In this document: positions 46,601 to 60,200 of the stretch, piece after piece
Position numbering within the stretch: position 1 is the first letter of the stretch
How the letters are laid out: the number at the start of each line of letters is the position of its first letter
Source of the DNA: Papaver somniferum
Taxonomy: Eukaryota > Streptophyta > Magnoliopsida > Ranunculales > Papaveraceae
Direction: 5' to 3'
Length of the DNA stretch: 64,000 nt
Assembly: GCF_003573695.1 (NCBI RefSeq)
Contig: NC_039358.1
Span: 16,616,637-16,680,636, forward strand
Translations under genes and position numbers: made by a program
Notes under the pieces: generated by a model
Databases searched by the model: none
Seen by the model: only the letters and a program-made list of their open reading frames with translations
What the model was told of the DNA's origin: nothing

Positions 46601-48540
46601 GACATCATGCTAAGCCAATAATTGTCTTCAAAGTTCAACAAAACTAAAATGAAAGAAAATTATTGTGAAGAGGAGTCCTGGAGACAAGTTTGATCCGCAT
46701 TGCTAAAAGACAAGCTCACCCCATAGGACGAAACTCAACTTTCACGGGAAAGGCTAAGCCCTTGGTCCTTAAGCCACTAATGGCCACGATTTCTAGCATA
46801 CGTTCCAGCGAATTCTGCTAGTCATGATCTTTAATACGTCCCCGGCGGACTGCTGGTCACGTAGGTTTTGTAAAACGTAAACCGTCCCCGGTGGACTTGT
46901 GAACCAGCCATGGTTTCAACATGTTTTCGCAGGACGCAACCTACCGCGATGTCGCGATTCCTATCGTACATCGGGTCATGTAGGCTCAGTAGATGCGTAA
47001 AAATGTCCCCCCGAACTTATGATCCAAAGCATAGACATCTATGTCTCCCGTAAGTACGACTCGTCCCTACTTAAGAAAAAGTACTGACTCTTATTACATC
47101 ATCGCGAGATACACTGGTCGCATCTATTTTAGGCCTCGACTCGACTTACTGAATAATCCCTAGTACATCCCCGCGAGATACACTGGTCATTATGCCTCTG
47201 GGACCTTTCGACAAATTCCTAGTACATCCTCACAAGATATATTGATAATATTTGCTCCATTATACAAACACAATCGTAATTGACTCCTAGCACATCTCTG
47301 AAAGATACGTTGTTCAAAACAAGTGAGACAAAATCTTGCTTATTAGGCACGCAAGCCTCGCTTTTCGTCTCAATCATGTCATATCTGACTCTGAAGAGAC
47401 TCAATAACATGAGTTATGCATCAACCTTCCTCATGCTAATCCAAGCTGAACCAGCTCGTCTGAGGAGTCTTGTACAAATACAAGAACCAGACACAAGCCT
47501 CACCTAGGGCATAAGCCTCTTTTCGATGTCTCAAACACACTCAAGACTAGTAAATTGAGCATGAATTGTGCATGTTTTTCCAAAAACATAGATAAACTCC
47601 TTTGAGCTCCTCACACCCAATATAGGGACCCACGGGAAATAATACATGAAGGGGGGAGCCTAATCTCAACTACTCTCACACTCTGCACACGATTTCTGAG
47701 CCATTCGTTGCTTTTTCACGTGACTCATCCTAGTTAGATTACAAAACAAAGGAAAACTATCTATTTTGGCCAATGACGGCTAAAGAAAATATTTTTCTCT
47801 CTCAACACATCATCAAAAAAGATGACCAAGTTATGCACAAATGAAGGGGGGTCATCAATTAGGATTTTGGTTTGGCAGTCTACGGTACGTGTGAGAAGTA
47901 CCCGGGTCTAGGCGGGGAATATTCGTGCTCAACCTCCCGTAACTCAGTTTTAGAACCCTAGAGTCCGACTTTTAACGTCTCACCGATTTCAGATAACTAC
48001 ACTAGTGAAATGAGAATACAGGTAAAGTCACAATAAAGTTGCCCACTTCACTAACCATGCTCTCTATATAAACTACAGTAATGCAAAGCACGAATGATGT
48101 GCGTTCAAAGAAAGTTGTAGTTATTTTGGAAACTGAATTTCTTTTACATCCCCGTGGTTATTCGTTAAGAATACGGTAAAAAATGGTCGGAATTTTTAGG
48201 GCATCCGGATTTTTCGTTCATATATATACAAGATTAAAGGCTAAGCGCTCCTTTCTTTTTGGAGCATCTCTTGTTATAGAAGACAAACACTCAAAATGGT
48301 CGGAATTGATTCCGCATTATACCATCTTTTCTCTCTACTTTTCATACAAAAATTGGGTACCTTTTGCGGTATTTTGCTTTTTCTCTTCGCGAATTACATA
48401 TAATTGGTATCTTTATTTGTATTTGAGTTTTAATTTTCTTGTATTTTGATGTTATTTTTCTTGTAAACAATCATGTAATTACCTTTTTGGATCGAATGAA
48501 ATGGGGTCTGATCGTTCATCACCAAAAAAAAAAAAAAAAA
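46600..48540 (+). mobile_element. Diverged relative of the giant Ty3 LTR, opposite orientation
   Basis: TTTTGGTTTGGCAGTCTACGG (near 47868) followed by TACGTGTG is the reverse complement of a block shared by the giant LTRs (about 7950-7985 and 32005-32040). A TATA-like CTCTATATAAAC lies about 180 bases further on (48061), the same relative place as in the other LTRs. Four diverged units with (A/G)(C/T)ACATC....GAGATACACTGG lie at 47095-47320. Ends and target duplication could not be found, so the limits are rough. Confidence 0.4.
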
Positions 48541-51500
48541 TCAGAAAACAAATTCCGGTGGTATATGACATCTGAGTAGGACTCTAAATCAAAATGGGAA
48601 AAAAAAAATTCTAAGGAAATTAAAATTATGTTTATATCCTCCTCCTTATGTGTTAATTGAAATATAGTGATTGCCACCAAATCGATAAACAAATCCAGCT
48701 TCTATTAAGTTACTTTTATGCCTCACACATTTACTCAATACAGATATAGCCTTCAAGTGAAAATGTAAAAGTAAGGATAAAATTGGACAACGAGGTCTGA
48801 TTTCTAAATGATAGACTAGATCTTTCTTTTATATAAACTCTTTTGAAATGTAACTCCTAGTAATTAATGTCATAAATGCCAACATTAGGCAAGTGAATGC
48901 ACCATGTTTAACTACTTTCCATGTGAAAAATTATTCTTTTTGGTTAGTTAGGAAAACAAAAATGAGCAATCGAGATTGGTAGGTGATTTTTTTAATGTCT
49001 AGATGGGTGTCTTTTATTTTTAAATTCATATTTTTTTAAGCTTTGTAAGAATGTTTTTATAGATCGTAGTATCATACATCTCAGACAAAAGAAATAAAAT
49101 CTTAATAATTATTTGATTGTTCTTTTAAGATCTATAAAAATTATTTATCGTTAAAAAATGAAAGAAAAAACGTCCATTGTTAGCGGTTTTTGGTTTTATG
49201 TTCCAAAAAAAACTAAAAATGCCGAAAAAGTTAGGCTGAAAAATAAAATTGAAATTTGATACAAAAAGAACCTATAAAGTTCAAATAATGTGTTACCGAC
49301 GGATACTACCATCATATAACTTTGCCCCCATAGTACAGTAACATCGATGCTAATTAATATGTCAATGATATCCGCTTAAGCTTATTAATTGAAATTGGAA
49401 AAAAAAATATATCTTTTCCAATCCTTATTGATATAGATTCTTGAGGAAAAATATCTTTTATTTTATAGTGGTTTTGTGGGTATGATGAAATTGAACTTAA
49501 GTAAATGGAATTTTAGTAAAAAATTAAAATTTATATAATAAAATACCTATAAGAAAAGAAAGACCCAAAAAAAAAAAAAAATTGGCGGGATGATTTTAGT
49601 TTTCGCAATGGTTAGATTTGGTTTTGGTTTTCAATATTAATTTTAGGTAAAAAAATATTATAGGGATATTAATACATTCATATCAATTAGTATTGATAAG
49701 AGCCGAAATAGTGAGTCCAATTTTGTGCAACTCCTTTAAGGAGTGTCCACAAAACAAAGCGATCTTATTGGCTCCACAAAATCAGCCGTTAACTATATAT
49801 CAAAAATCAATTTAAATCTTAAAAATGATAACAGGATATATATAATATTTAAAGAATTTCTTAAAATAAAATGATTAGGGAGTCAGAAATCGCCTGTTAG
49901 TAAGAGAGGTTGAAAATTGCTTACATCAGTTTCAATAATCAATCAGATAGTCTTTGTGTAGGACTAAATTTTTGTAATCCCTTTAAAGTTTTATTTTTAA
50001 AATTAGGGCAATTCATATGTAATTGGTAAACATGAAAAACAGATATGCAAACTGATAAATTTGAGGGTTTGTCGACTACAACCTACAAAAAGATGCTCGT
50101 TTTTCCACGCTGCGCAACTTTGACCTATCAGTTTAAGTTCAACTGCTGGCGTCACCAGTCCAGACGCGTGGCCAAGGTTCTGTCGCCAAAGAATATATTT
50201 TAACGTATACATCTTTGTTCATCCAACAACTCTAATTTCTTCCCCTATAAATTCATCTCTTCTCTCCAAATTCACACCTTCTACACCCACAATTTCGCTC
50301 CAATCACGAAAAATACGTCTCATAGTTCGTACACCTAAGTACATTCAACAAGAGGATTTAGCTATTTGTATAGCTTATGTTTTTCAAACAAGAGAAAATA
50401 TTTATAATGATCGAGACGCGTCAATTCTGGGTTTTGGGAGAACATCTTTTGCGTTGTTCGCAGAAGAAATTGTGAACCCTTTATGAATGATGCTTAAGGA
50501 TTTTCAGATCATTTTCAAACAATTAGTCGTTAAGTCACTCAATTCCTAGCTCGAGTAATGCACAACAACCACCATAGATTAAATCGGTAAATTACTGATA
50601 TAGTGGTACAAAAAACTCTAGCGACATGACATCCGTCTAACGACATACCTTTCATTTACGAAACCTGTTTCAACATTCTTAGAAAGTTTCACAGACACAC
50701 TCCCGTTGAATTAAGATGTCAATTAAAGAGTTTTATAATTTGGTTTCAGAATGATAGATTAGTTTTAGTGCAATATAATTGCTTTACTCCAATGTAGTTT
50801 GGTTTAAATAAGAAATGTTCAAATTAGTTACTATAGTACATTGATGGTGCGAATGCAAATACATTTTCATTGATTAAACATAGCACAACATAAGACCAAA
50901 CTAAAACCTTAAATGACAATGAATCAATTCATACACTTAATTAATAGAAAAGATTATTGTAGAGAAAAAATAAAGAGAAAAATGAATCTTGATATGAGTT
51001 GGGTGTTTGAAACTGAGTGTAATTTATAGATGTAGCAATTGTTTAATGTTAAAAACTTAGTTGTCAACGGCCGAAGATGAACCACCAGGGTTTAAACTTA
51101 AATTGTCAACGAACGAAGTTCATATGTTTTCGCCGGGCGTCCTAATCTTGGCCGCACATTTCTTGTACAACATGCATTATGTTTTTCCATAATGACAAAC
51201 CATGTTTGCCAATCCACCAGATTAAACAAATTCTATCGTGGGTGTTTTACAGAATGGTCACTTTTCCCTAATTAGTTTCACAAAATTCTCACACCTTTAA
51301 TTAGCGTTGACAAAAGAGTCTTTTTCCATCCTAGTTACCTGTTTTGGAAAAAAAAATTGTCCTAAATACCCCTCAACAGCTGTCGAGGTGATCGTGATGA
51401 AGTGGTGGTGGCGGTGATGGCTATACCCAATAAAAGAAGCGGTGAACATTTATAGAGAATATAATGTAACGATCCTGAACGCGTTCTATTTCATCGGTAA

Positions 51501-51900
51501 CAAAAACAATAGCAACAACAACACCACTACTTCATCACAAACGACATTACCACCATCCCACTTTGTTGAGGGACAATTAGGTACTTTCACTGTCTGATTT
51601 AACTCTGACATCTGATATAATTTCTTAAATTGTGGTCTAGTGACCAATTTGGAAGAAGTTTGTAACAGTGTGATGGTTTTGTGAAACGGAACAAGGAAAT
51701 GAGGCTGTTTTTCATAATGCTTATATCATTTGAAAAGTCCCATGGGAACTGCCATTAACCTCATCATCTTTGACAATAATGAAGGAAAAATGAACAAGAA
51801 AAAAAAAACGAACAGCCAGAAGTTACCCCTGGAAGGGTAATTAGGTAAATTAGAATATAAGTTCAAAAAGTTTTTAAAGATGCCGCTGTTCCATTCAGCA
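48541..51900. other. Intergenic AT-rich stretch upstream of the coiled-coil gene
   Basis: No coding gene recognised. Near 50240-50330 the sequence CCCCTATAAATTCATC followed by a C/T-rich line looks like a plant TATA box and leader, but no reading frame follows, so it may be a promoter remnant. Runs of A (48524-48540, 49567-49580) are present. Confidence 0.4.
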
Positions 51901-51959
51901 ATTCGCTGCTGTGTGGGGTCCCTAATAGCACACAGCATTTTTCATTCATTCTACTCCTT

Positions 51960-52119
51960 ATTACAATTGGTACAAAAGGAGCGACATAAGAGAATCTCTC
52001 TTTATTTTCATTTTCTCTTCTCTTTGTCTGTCACTCTCTCTAAATTCATCATCAAAACCCTGTTTGGTTTTGTGTGCTCGGAGGAATTCTTTCAACGATT
52101 CCCTTACGATCTTCATAAG
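51960..52119 (+). other. Probable 5' non-coding exon of the coiled-coil gene
   Basis: A C/T-rich leader (TCTCTTCTCTTTGTCTGTCACTC near 52014) is followed by CTTCATAAG and a donor GTTCGAA at 52120. The next acceptor on the same strand with a sensible continuation is TTGCTATGCAG at 54228, 40 bases before the start codon. That implies a leader intron of about 2.1 kb. The transcription start is not fixed by the sequence. Confidence 0.5.
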
Positions 52120-53879
52120 GTTCGAAATTCTGATCCTTCCTCCTTTGATTTTGATTTTTCAATTTTTAGTTGATTATAAGTAGATAAGTTTGATCTTCAT
52201 CACTACTGTTTCTATGGTTTCTTAGTTTCCGGTAACTTAAAAAAGAAGAAGAAGCTATTCTGAAAGTACTATTAGTAGTAGCAGTATCTATTGATTTTGA
52301 TTCTCAGTATCTTTTGTTGTTGTTTTTTTTTCTTTTATAATTTGGTTGATCAAAGTGTAATTAACTTCTTGATCTGACTATTGTTCTCTTTAGCTTTCTA
52401 TCTACTTGATTTTAAATCCGTTTCTCCAAGATTTATTAACGATTCTGAAAGTGAAATCTCAATTTCTAGTACTTCTGATCAATCAAAACCCTACTGATTG
52501 TTACTATCATCACTGAGAAGTCTTAATTTCTTACGATCTACTTCTCTGAATCTTGTTATTAAGCTTTGTTGTTTGTTCTGTATGTGTTTGCTTTATGATC
52601 TTCATTCTATTTTGTTTTCTCTTTAGAAGACAACTTTTGATTATTTGATATATGTTGGCCTTTGAGATGTGTGTAAATAGAAAATCGTGTTCACTAAGAG
52701 GAACATCATCGTTTTGAGTATTCAATAATTTTACTCCAAATCTTGATCTGAAAAATTTATGAAAATTGGTGTCAACTAGGTGGATCATTTTTGTCTGTTA
52801 TTGAATTTCATCAGAACCTTGCTCTTTTTTTTTTTGGTTTTCTTGTTTGATTTTTTTATTTATTAAATAATAACTGAGTAGATAATTTGTTTTTTCTTTT
52901 ATTCAAAAATTCAACACACAAATTTGAATGACCTAGACTAGATAGAAGATAAGAGTTATCTACCTTAAAAAATAAAAACTAATAATGATAACATAAGTTA
53001 TAAATGAATAAATAAATATTGGAGTAATGTATAAGAATCATATTTTTATATGATAAAATGTCCAAATCCATGAATAGTTGCTGAAATTGTATCAAATCCA
53101 TGTTTGATGATCGGGTTAATAATATGTACAAATTGGCCGAATTTTACTTTGAGATGGTCTGATTGACGAGTTGGACCTTCTAGTAAAAATGAAGCATCTA
53201 GTTCGACTTTAAAACGGGTTCATAATTTCACTGAGAAATTAGCTGTCAGACCTTTATCAGTTAGGTACAGGGTAGTTATCACCTGTTAGCAGTTTCGCAC
53301 AAGGAAGTAGCCTTCTTCTGTATACCTTTTTATTATTTGACTTCTTTTTTCATTTCCTTCTCATCTCTCATCTCTCATCATGTGAATGTCAATTTCTACA
53401 ATCCACACTTAAGTCGTTCATTTAGTACATTGGCTTTCATTGTCATTTATTCTACTTCTAAACATGCTAAAACTTAAAACTAATCAGTTGGTGGAGGGGA
53501 CACTTGAAGAGTCATAGTTGAAAGTTCTGCTATCAAACATTGAAATATACATTGACCAATTTTGTCCAAATTGTGTTTTCTTTACTATTTTCCTTTCCTT
53601 AGTTTTATATATGCCCCTATGCTTCCAATGTATGCCCACCATGTGTATTTGAGTACACACATGGCCCATAAGATTGTCCCCTTTATTGCTATAATTTTAT
53701 TTACGCTGGCCCTTCGGCTGTGTAGACATTGTTATCGGTAAGGTATAGCAGTCACTGAGATGCTTGCGGGTTTTATTTTCCCTGTAATGTAGCTTAAAAG
53801 GACACCTAATAGTTTACTAACCTGGAAACCATTAGATGTGTATACCTGAAAGTTCAAAACTTACAGTCTCTGTAGAGTG

Positions 53880-54000
53880 GAAGATGCTTCTTTGATCCAT
53901 ACGTCATGTAGATTGTTCAAGTTCTGTATTCAGTTAGGCCATCGTCCCCCTTTAATGCACTCTCGTATTCCGTCTCTCATAGCAAAAAAAAAAAAAAAGA
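53880..54000 (+). repeat. Possible retroposed fragment with A-run in the leader intron
   Basis: A segment ending CCGTCTCTCATAGC is followed by about 15 A. It resembles the 3' end of a LINE or SINE copy. No head, promoter boxes or target duplication could be defined. Confidence 0.2.
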
Positions 54001-54267
54001 AGAATAAACTACTAGTTTTATTAGGTTATTCATGCTGGCATGCCAGCTTTTATGAGGTGGTTCAAGGCTTAAAGCTGATTGCATCTAATCTTACTTAAAT
54101 ATTTTGAGGTTTTTCTTTCTGTAGAATACTTCATTCCGGTGTTTGCATTTCTATCTTTACTTTCACACGAATCTTCATGTCATTTGGTCCATATGGATAA
54201 TAAATGTATTTGTTATATTGCTATGCAGGTGTTAGAAACGAACTTCAGTTGCTAGCACAATAAATTA

Positions 54268-57200
54268 ATGGAAGAGGACACTCAAGCAATCAAAGTGACA
54301 ACAGTGGTTGACGATACCAAGGGCGTGAAGGTCAGTATGCTGTTTATTGAGCAGTTTTTCATCTATTTCCATGCCGCTGCAGCAGTGACAGTCAGGAGTT
54401 ACTATGATTAGTAACTATTTTATTAATATGAAAAAAAAATCCTTTTGAAGTGTTTAGGTAATTGTTTTCGAATCCAAATTATTGTGACCATGGACCTTTT
54501 GCTTTAACTCTACCATACAAAATGTTCTGTTTTAAACTGGAAATCCTTTTTTTTTGCGGGTAAAAGATGTCATGCCTGTCATGTCACCTCTTAAAAGTCT
54601 CATTCCCTCTTAGTCCGAAAGGAGTAAACAATGCCTTGTAACTTTTGTGGAGTATGTTTTTCACATATTCATAATATCTGAAAAGTGTATATTTTTCACC
54701 GCTTTCTTTAAAATTAGCATTTTTGAATGACCAGTTTTCTTTCTGTGAGTTTTATATGAGCTGTTCACTATTTACTATCTTTCTTCTACTCCATCTATTT
54801 GGGGTTTGACTCAGGATTTGAATATGGAAAACCGATATTGGATTTAAAACAGCAAATTTTCATCTAAAATATGTTCTATAAGCATTAATTTTAATGCTGA
54901 AACAATTTTGATTACAGGTAGGAGGAGATGAAAGAGAGATTATTACAAATGGAGATTTACTGAAAAAGGAAACAGAAGGAAACAAAGAGCAAGAAGAAGA
55001 AACTTCATTAGAAGGAGAATTTATAAAAGTGGAGAAAGAATCATATGATTTGAGAGATGCTTCACCTGCAGCTGACCAAGTATCTGAAACAGTTCATGAA
55101 CATAAAAGACCAGCTTTCTTTCCAAGAAGCACAAACATTTCAGATGAAAGCAGAGAGATGGTAGAAGAGTTAGAAAAGATCAAAGAACTGGAGCTGGAAT
55201 TGAAGAAAATGGCTGGAGACTTGAAACATTCTGAATCCGAGAATGCGGACCTGAAGGAGGAAATTCTTGTTACCAAGGATATGCTACAGAAAAGGGGAAA
55301 ACAGTGCGAGGAACTTGAACTTAATCAAAAAAAGTTGCAGGAACAAATCATTGAGGCCGAGGAGAAATACAACTCACAGCTCAAAACTCTCCAAGAAGCA
55401 GTGGAAGCTCAAGAAATGAAGCATAAGGAGCTTCTCGATGTCAAAGAATCATTTGACGGTCTCACAATTGAGCTCGATAACTCAAGAAAGAAGATGCAAG
55501 AATTGGAGCAAAATCTTCTTTCTTCAGCCAGCGAGGTACAGAAGTTTGAGGAGCTGAGTAACAAGAGCGGTTCACATGCTGAATTGGAGACCAAAAGAGC
55601 CGTAGAGTTTGAGAAATTGCTCGAATTGGCAAAATTGAGTGCAAAAGAAATGGAAGATCAGATGGCTTCTCTGCAGCAAGAACTCAAGGACCTTTATGAG
55701 AAGATTGCTGAAAACCAAAAAGTAGAAGAAGCACTTAGGAGTACTTCAGCGGAGCTTTCCACAGTTCAAGAGGCATTAGAGGTTTCCAAATCTCAAGCTC
55801 TAAATTTGGAGCACAAGCTTCAATCCAAGGAAGCTGTGGTAGATGAACTGAGCAAAGATATTGTTGCCCTTGAAAATTTATTCTCTCAGGCCAAACAAGA
55901 TCTTCAGTCAAAGGTTGTCGAGTTGGAAGAAGTTACGTTGAAACTGCAGGAAGAGGTGACAACAAAAAAGCTGGTGGAAGAAAGAGTCAAGATTGAGGAA
56001 GAACGTGTCTCAACTGTGCAAGAGGAACTGGCCAGAATAATCACACAGAAAGAAGATCTAGAAGCAGCGGTTGTAGATCTTAATGGTAATGTATTTCAAT
56101 TAAAGGAGTTATCTAGTGATCTGGAGTCAAAGTTGAAGGTCTCGGATGAAAATTTCAGCAAGGCCGATACACTTCTTACTCAAGCTTTGGCAACTACTGA
56201 GGAGCTTGAGAAGAAATTGAAATCTGTAGAAGATCTGCATCAAGAATCGGGAGTTGTCGCTGCTAGCGCAACACAAAAGAACGTTGAACTTGAGGATATT
56301 TTGCGAGCTTCAAATGCAGAAGTAGAAGAAGCGAAATCACAACTGAGAGAGATTGAGACAAAGTTAATTTCTTCCGAACAAAAGAATGTGGAGCTTGAGC
56401 AGAAGAAAAACCAGATGGAGCTAAAAATAGAAAATGCTGAAAGAGAACTCAACTTATTGTCTGAAAAAATAGCTGATACTGATGCCACACTTAGAGGAGC
56501 CCAGGAAGAAAAATTTCAGCTGGAGAGTAAAATTCAAGATTTTGAAGAGAAGGTAGCCGAACTGAAATCTTCTCTGGATCAGTCGTCTCTGAAAAATTCT
56601 GAGCTCCAAAAGGAGTTGAGTGAGTTCTCTGTGAAATGTGCAGAACATGAGGGTCGAGCCAATTCGACCCAACAGCGCAGCCTTGAATTGGAAGACTTGA
56701 TGCAGGTATCTCATACTAAAGCCGGGGATGCCATCAAAAGGGTAGGTGAACTGGAAATTCTACTAGAGGCAGAAAAGTACAGGATCCAGGAATTAGAAGA
56801 TCAGATAAAAACTTTAGACACAAAATGTATTGAAAAGGAAGCAGAATCTAAGACATTGATGGAAAAAATATCTGAACTTTCAGAAGAACTAGAGATATTC
56901 CAGACTAAATCGAGAAGTCTTGAAGTTGCTCTGCAAACGGCAAATGAAAAAGAGAGAGAATTGACCGACTGCTTGAATGTGATCAAAGAAGAAAGGAAAA
57001 CTTTGGAGGATTCCTCTAATAGTTCAAGCAAGAAGCTCTCAGAAACCGAAAATCTGCTAGAACTATTGCAAGACGAATTAAAATTGGCCCATGAAAAATT
57101 GGAGAGCGTCGAAAATGATCTCAAGACCTCTGGAATTAAAGAGTCTGAGATCGTGGAGAAGCTTAAATCTACTGAGGTGCAGTTAGAAGAACAGTCAAGA

Positions 57201-60200
57201 GTACTAGAGCAAACTACCACAAGAAACTCAGAGCTGGAATTGCTGGTAGAATCTCTGACCAAAGATTCAGAGCTAAAGCTTCAAGAAGCACTGAAAAGTC
57301 TTGCAGAAAGGGATTCAGAAGCTAAATCCTTGTGTGAGAAAATTAAGATTCTTGAAGAACAGAAGAAGTTTTTCGAAGACGAGGCAGCTGAGACAGCAGA
57401 AAGATCAGCATCTCTTAAGGCGGAATTGGATGACAGTTCAATGAAATCGATTTCTCTTGAAAGCACCATTGAAGAACTCCGTAGCAAGATCCTGGAAGCA
57501 GAAGAGAAATTTGATCAGTCTCTGTCAGAAAATGAACTATTAGCTGGGACAAACCTGCAACTTAAATACAAAGTTAACGAGCTTGAGGAATTGCTACACT
57601 CAGCTCATGCTGAGAAGGAGGCCACATCTCAAAAGTTGGCTTCTCACATTAATACAGTTGCTGAATTAACAGACCAGCACACTAGATCCTTTGAACTACA
57701 CTCGGCAACTGAATCACGGGCCAAGGAAGTTGAGACGCAGTTACAAGAGGCTCTTGGGAGAATCACAGAGAAAGATTCGGAAGTTAAGGAGTTGAAGGAG
57801 AAGCTGAACGAGTTTGATATCCGAGTAAGAGTCCATGAAGAACAAGCTAATGAATCATCTGCGGTTGCTGAAAGTCTAAAGGCGGAACTAGAAGAGGCTC
57901 TTTTGAAATTCAAATCAATGGAAAGTAGCACTGGAGAGTTGCAAACCCGATGTGTTGAGTTTGAAAAGGAGTGTGAAGCGTTAGCTGAGAAAAGTTTTAA
58001 GCAGACGCAAGAACTCGCCGAATATGAGGGCAAAATGAGCGACCTGCATAACAAAGTGTCTGCGACTGTGGTAGAGAAAAATGAAGCAGTAGAAGAACTT
58101 AACTCTTTGAAGACGAAAATTGAAGATTTGACCCAAGAATTGGCAACTCATGCAGAAAAGCTACACTCAGCTCATGCTGAGAAGGAAGCCACATCTCAAA
58201 AGTTGGCTTCTCACATTAATATGGTCGCTGAATTAACAGACCAGCACTCTAGATCCTTTGAACTACACTCAGCAACTGAATCACGTGCCAAGGAATTTGA
58301 GACGCAGTTACAAGAGGCTCTTCAGAGAATCATAGAGAAAGATTCGGAAATTACGGAGTTGAAGGAGAAGCTGAACGAGTTTGATATCCGAGTAAGAATC
58401 CATGAAGAACAAGCTGGTGAATCATCTGCTGTTGCTGAAAGTCTAAAGGTACAACTTGACGAGGCTCTATTGAAATTCAAATCAATGGAAAGCAGCACTG
58501 CCGAATTACAAACCCGATGTGCTGAATTCGAGAAGGAGTGTGAAGGGTTAGCTGAGAAAAATTTTAAGCAGACGCAAGACCTTGCTGAATATGAGAGCAA
58601 AATGAATGACGTGCATACCAAATTCTCCGCGACTGTGGTAGAGAAACATGAAGCAGTAGAAGAACTTAACTCTTCAAAGAAGAAAATTGAAGATTTGACC
58701 CAAGAATTGGCAACTCAAGCAGAAGAGCTACAATCTCAGGTTTGATGCACCTCGAAATCACTTCTCGTCTTTTGAGTGATAACTAGTAATGTCTGCTTCT
58801 CTTGGGTTTTTCTTGATATATAATGGAAGTATTATTTATTTATGTTGCAGATAGCTTCAGTTATGAAAGAAAACAATATGATCCATGAAACATATGAAAA
58901 TACAAGAAAGGAACTTGGAGCAGTCATAGCCCAAATGGAAGGACAGCTGAATGAACAGAAGGCAACAGAGCACACTCTAAAGCTTGAGGTGGAAAATCTC
59001 AAGATTGAGCTCTCTGAGATGACTGTGTTGCTTGCTCGTGTGGTGGAACTCGAGCAGCAATTGACATCGGCTGAGAATCGTCTAAAAGAAGAGGTAGCAA
59101 TGGTCTATTCAAACTAGTAAAAGCATCATAAATTTGCGTATAGCTGATGAATTACGATAAAGACAAACTTAATTGGGCGTAGGTTGGAAACGTTCATATG
59201 GTGGCAGCTGAAAAAGAGGCAGAACTTACAACCAAATTGGAGGAGCATGTGCACAAGCTCCAGGATAGAGATATTTTGCATGAGAAAGTAATGCAGCTTC
59301 AAGAAGAACTACATGTTGCTCATTCCACCATTGCAGAACAGGTAACTGGTGCAAATTATATACAATCTTCTGAGCATATTAGTAATTTCTAATTTGTGGT
59401 AGTTGCTAAAATGCTAACTCACAATGCTTAACAGTTTTGAGTATATTACCAGACCAGCCTCTTCATAATTACAAACAGTAAATATTAGTTAATGTTCTTA
59501 TTTAGAATTAAAACTAATTAGAGAAGCTTAATATCTAACCGCTAAATGTTACTGAAAGTAGGATTATTAAGCAATCAGTTTGTCATGATGTCCTCCGAGA
59601 AAATTGAGCAATTTTGGACTATTGAGTAATTGATCTGAAATTTTAATTGAGCAGAAAGAATCACACACAAAATTAGACTTTGAAAGAGAATCTTCTGTGA
59701 AAAGCACACTTGAAGTTCTTGAAGACAAGCATCAACAAGTTGGACTTCTGGAGAAACAAATTGAAGAACTGGAGCAGAAACTACAACTTGCTGATACAAA
59801 ATCTCTACAAAAGGTCAGTTTTGTATTTATAGCTGTTCATGTAACTTAGTAATTCATTGACACAGATTGTAAGCAACCACCAGCAGGTTTTAACATAAAA
59901 TTGCTTTGGCAGTAACTTCATTAAACATAGTCTATCCCTTGCATCTCTCTATTTCACTTCTTAGGTAACCTTTTATTTCCCAGAATTTTAATAGTCCAGT
60001 TATGTGCTTAATCTAGCAGGATGAAGCGATAAAGAAACATGAAGGAGTCTATGAGGAATTAGAAAATCTGAAGAAGAAATCGATCCAGATTTCTGAACTA
60101 GAGAAGAAAATCGAAGAACTTGAGAGCAAACTGAAGTTGGCAGAGACAATCTCCAAAGATAAGGTAAACCACTACTATGTTTATTTGCAAAGACTATATA

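Noticed and set aside
48480..48560. A17 run as the tail of a processed pseudogene
   Set aside because: No coding frame or exon-like sequence precedes it; the upstream sequence looks like a diverged LTR.
50003..50340. TATA box and leader near 50250 as the promoter of a gene
   Set aside because: No reading frame or splice pattern follows on the plus strand, so it is noted only as a possible remnant.
55094..58621. Long open frames on the minus strand opposite the coiled-coil gene (up to 153 codons)
   Set aside because: They mirror the Glu/Leu/Ser-rich sense codons, giving Ser/Phe/Leu-rich peptides with no independent signal.
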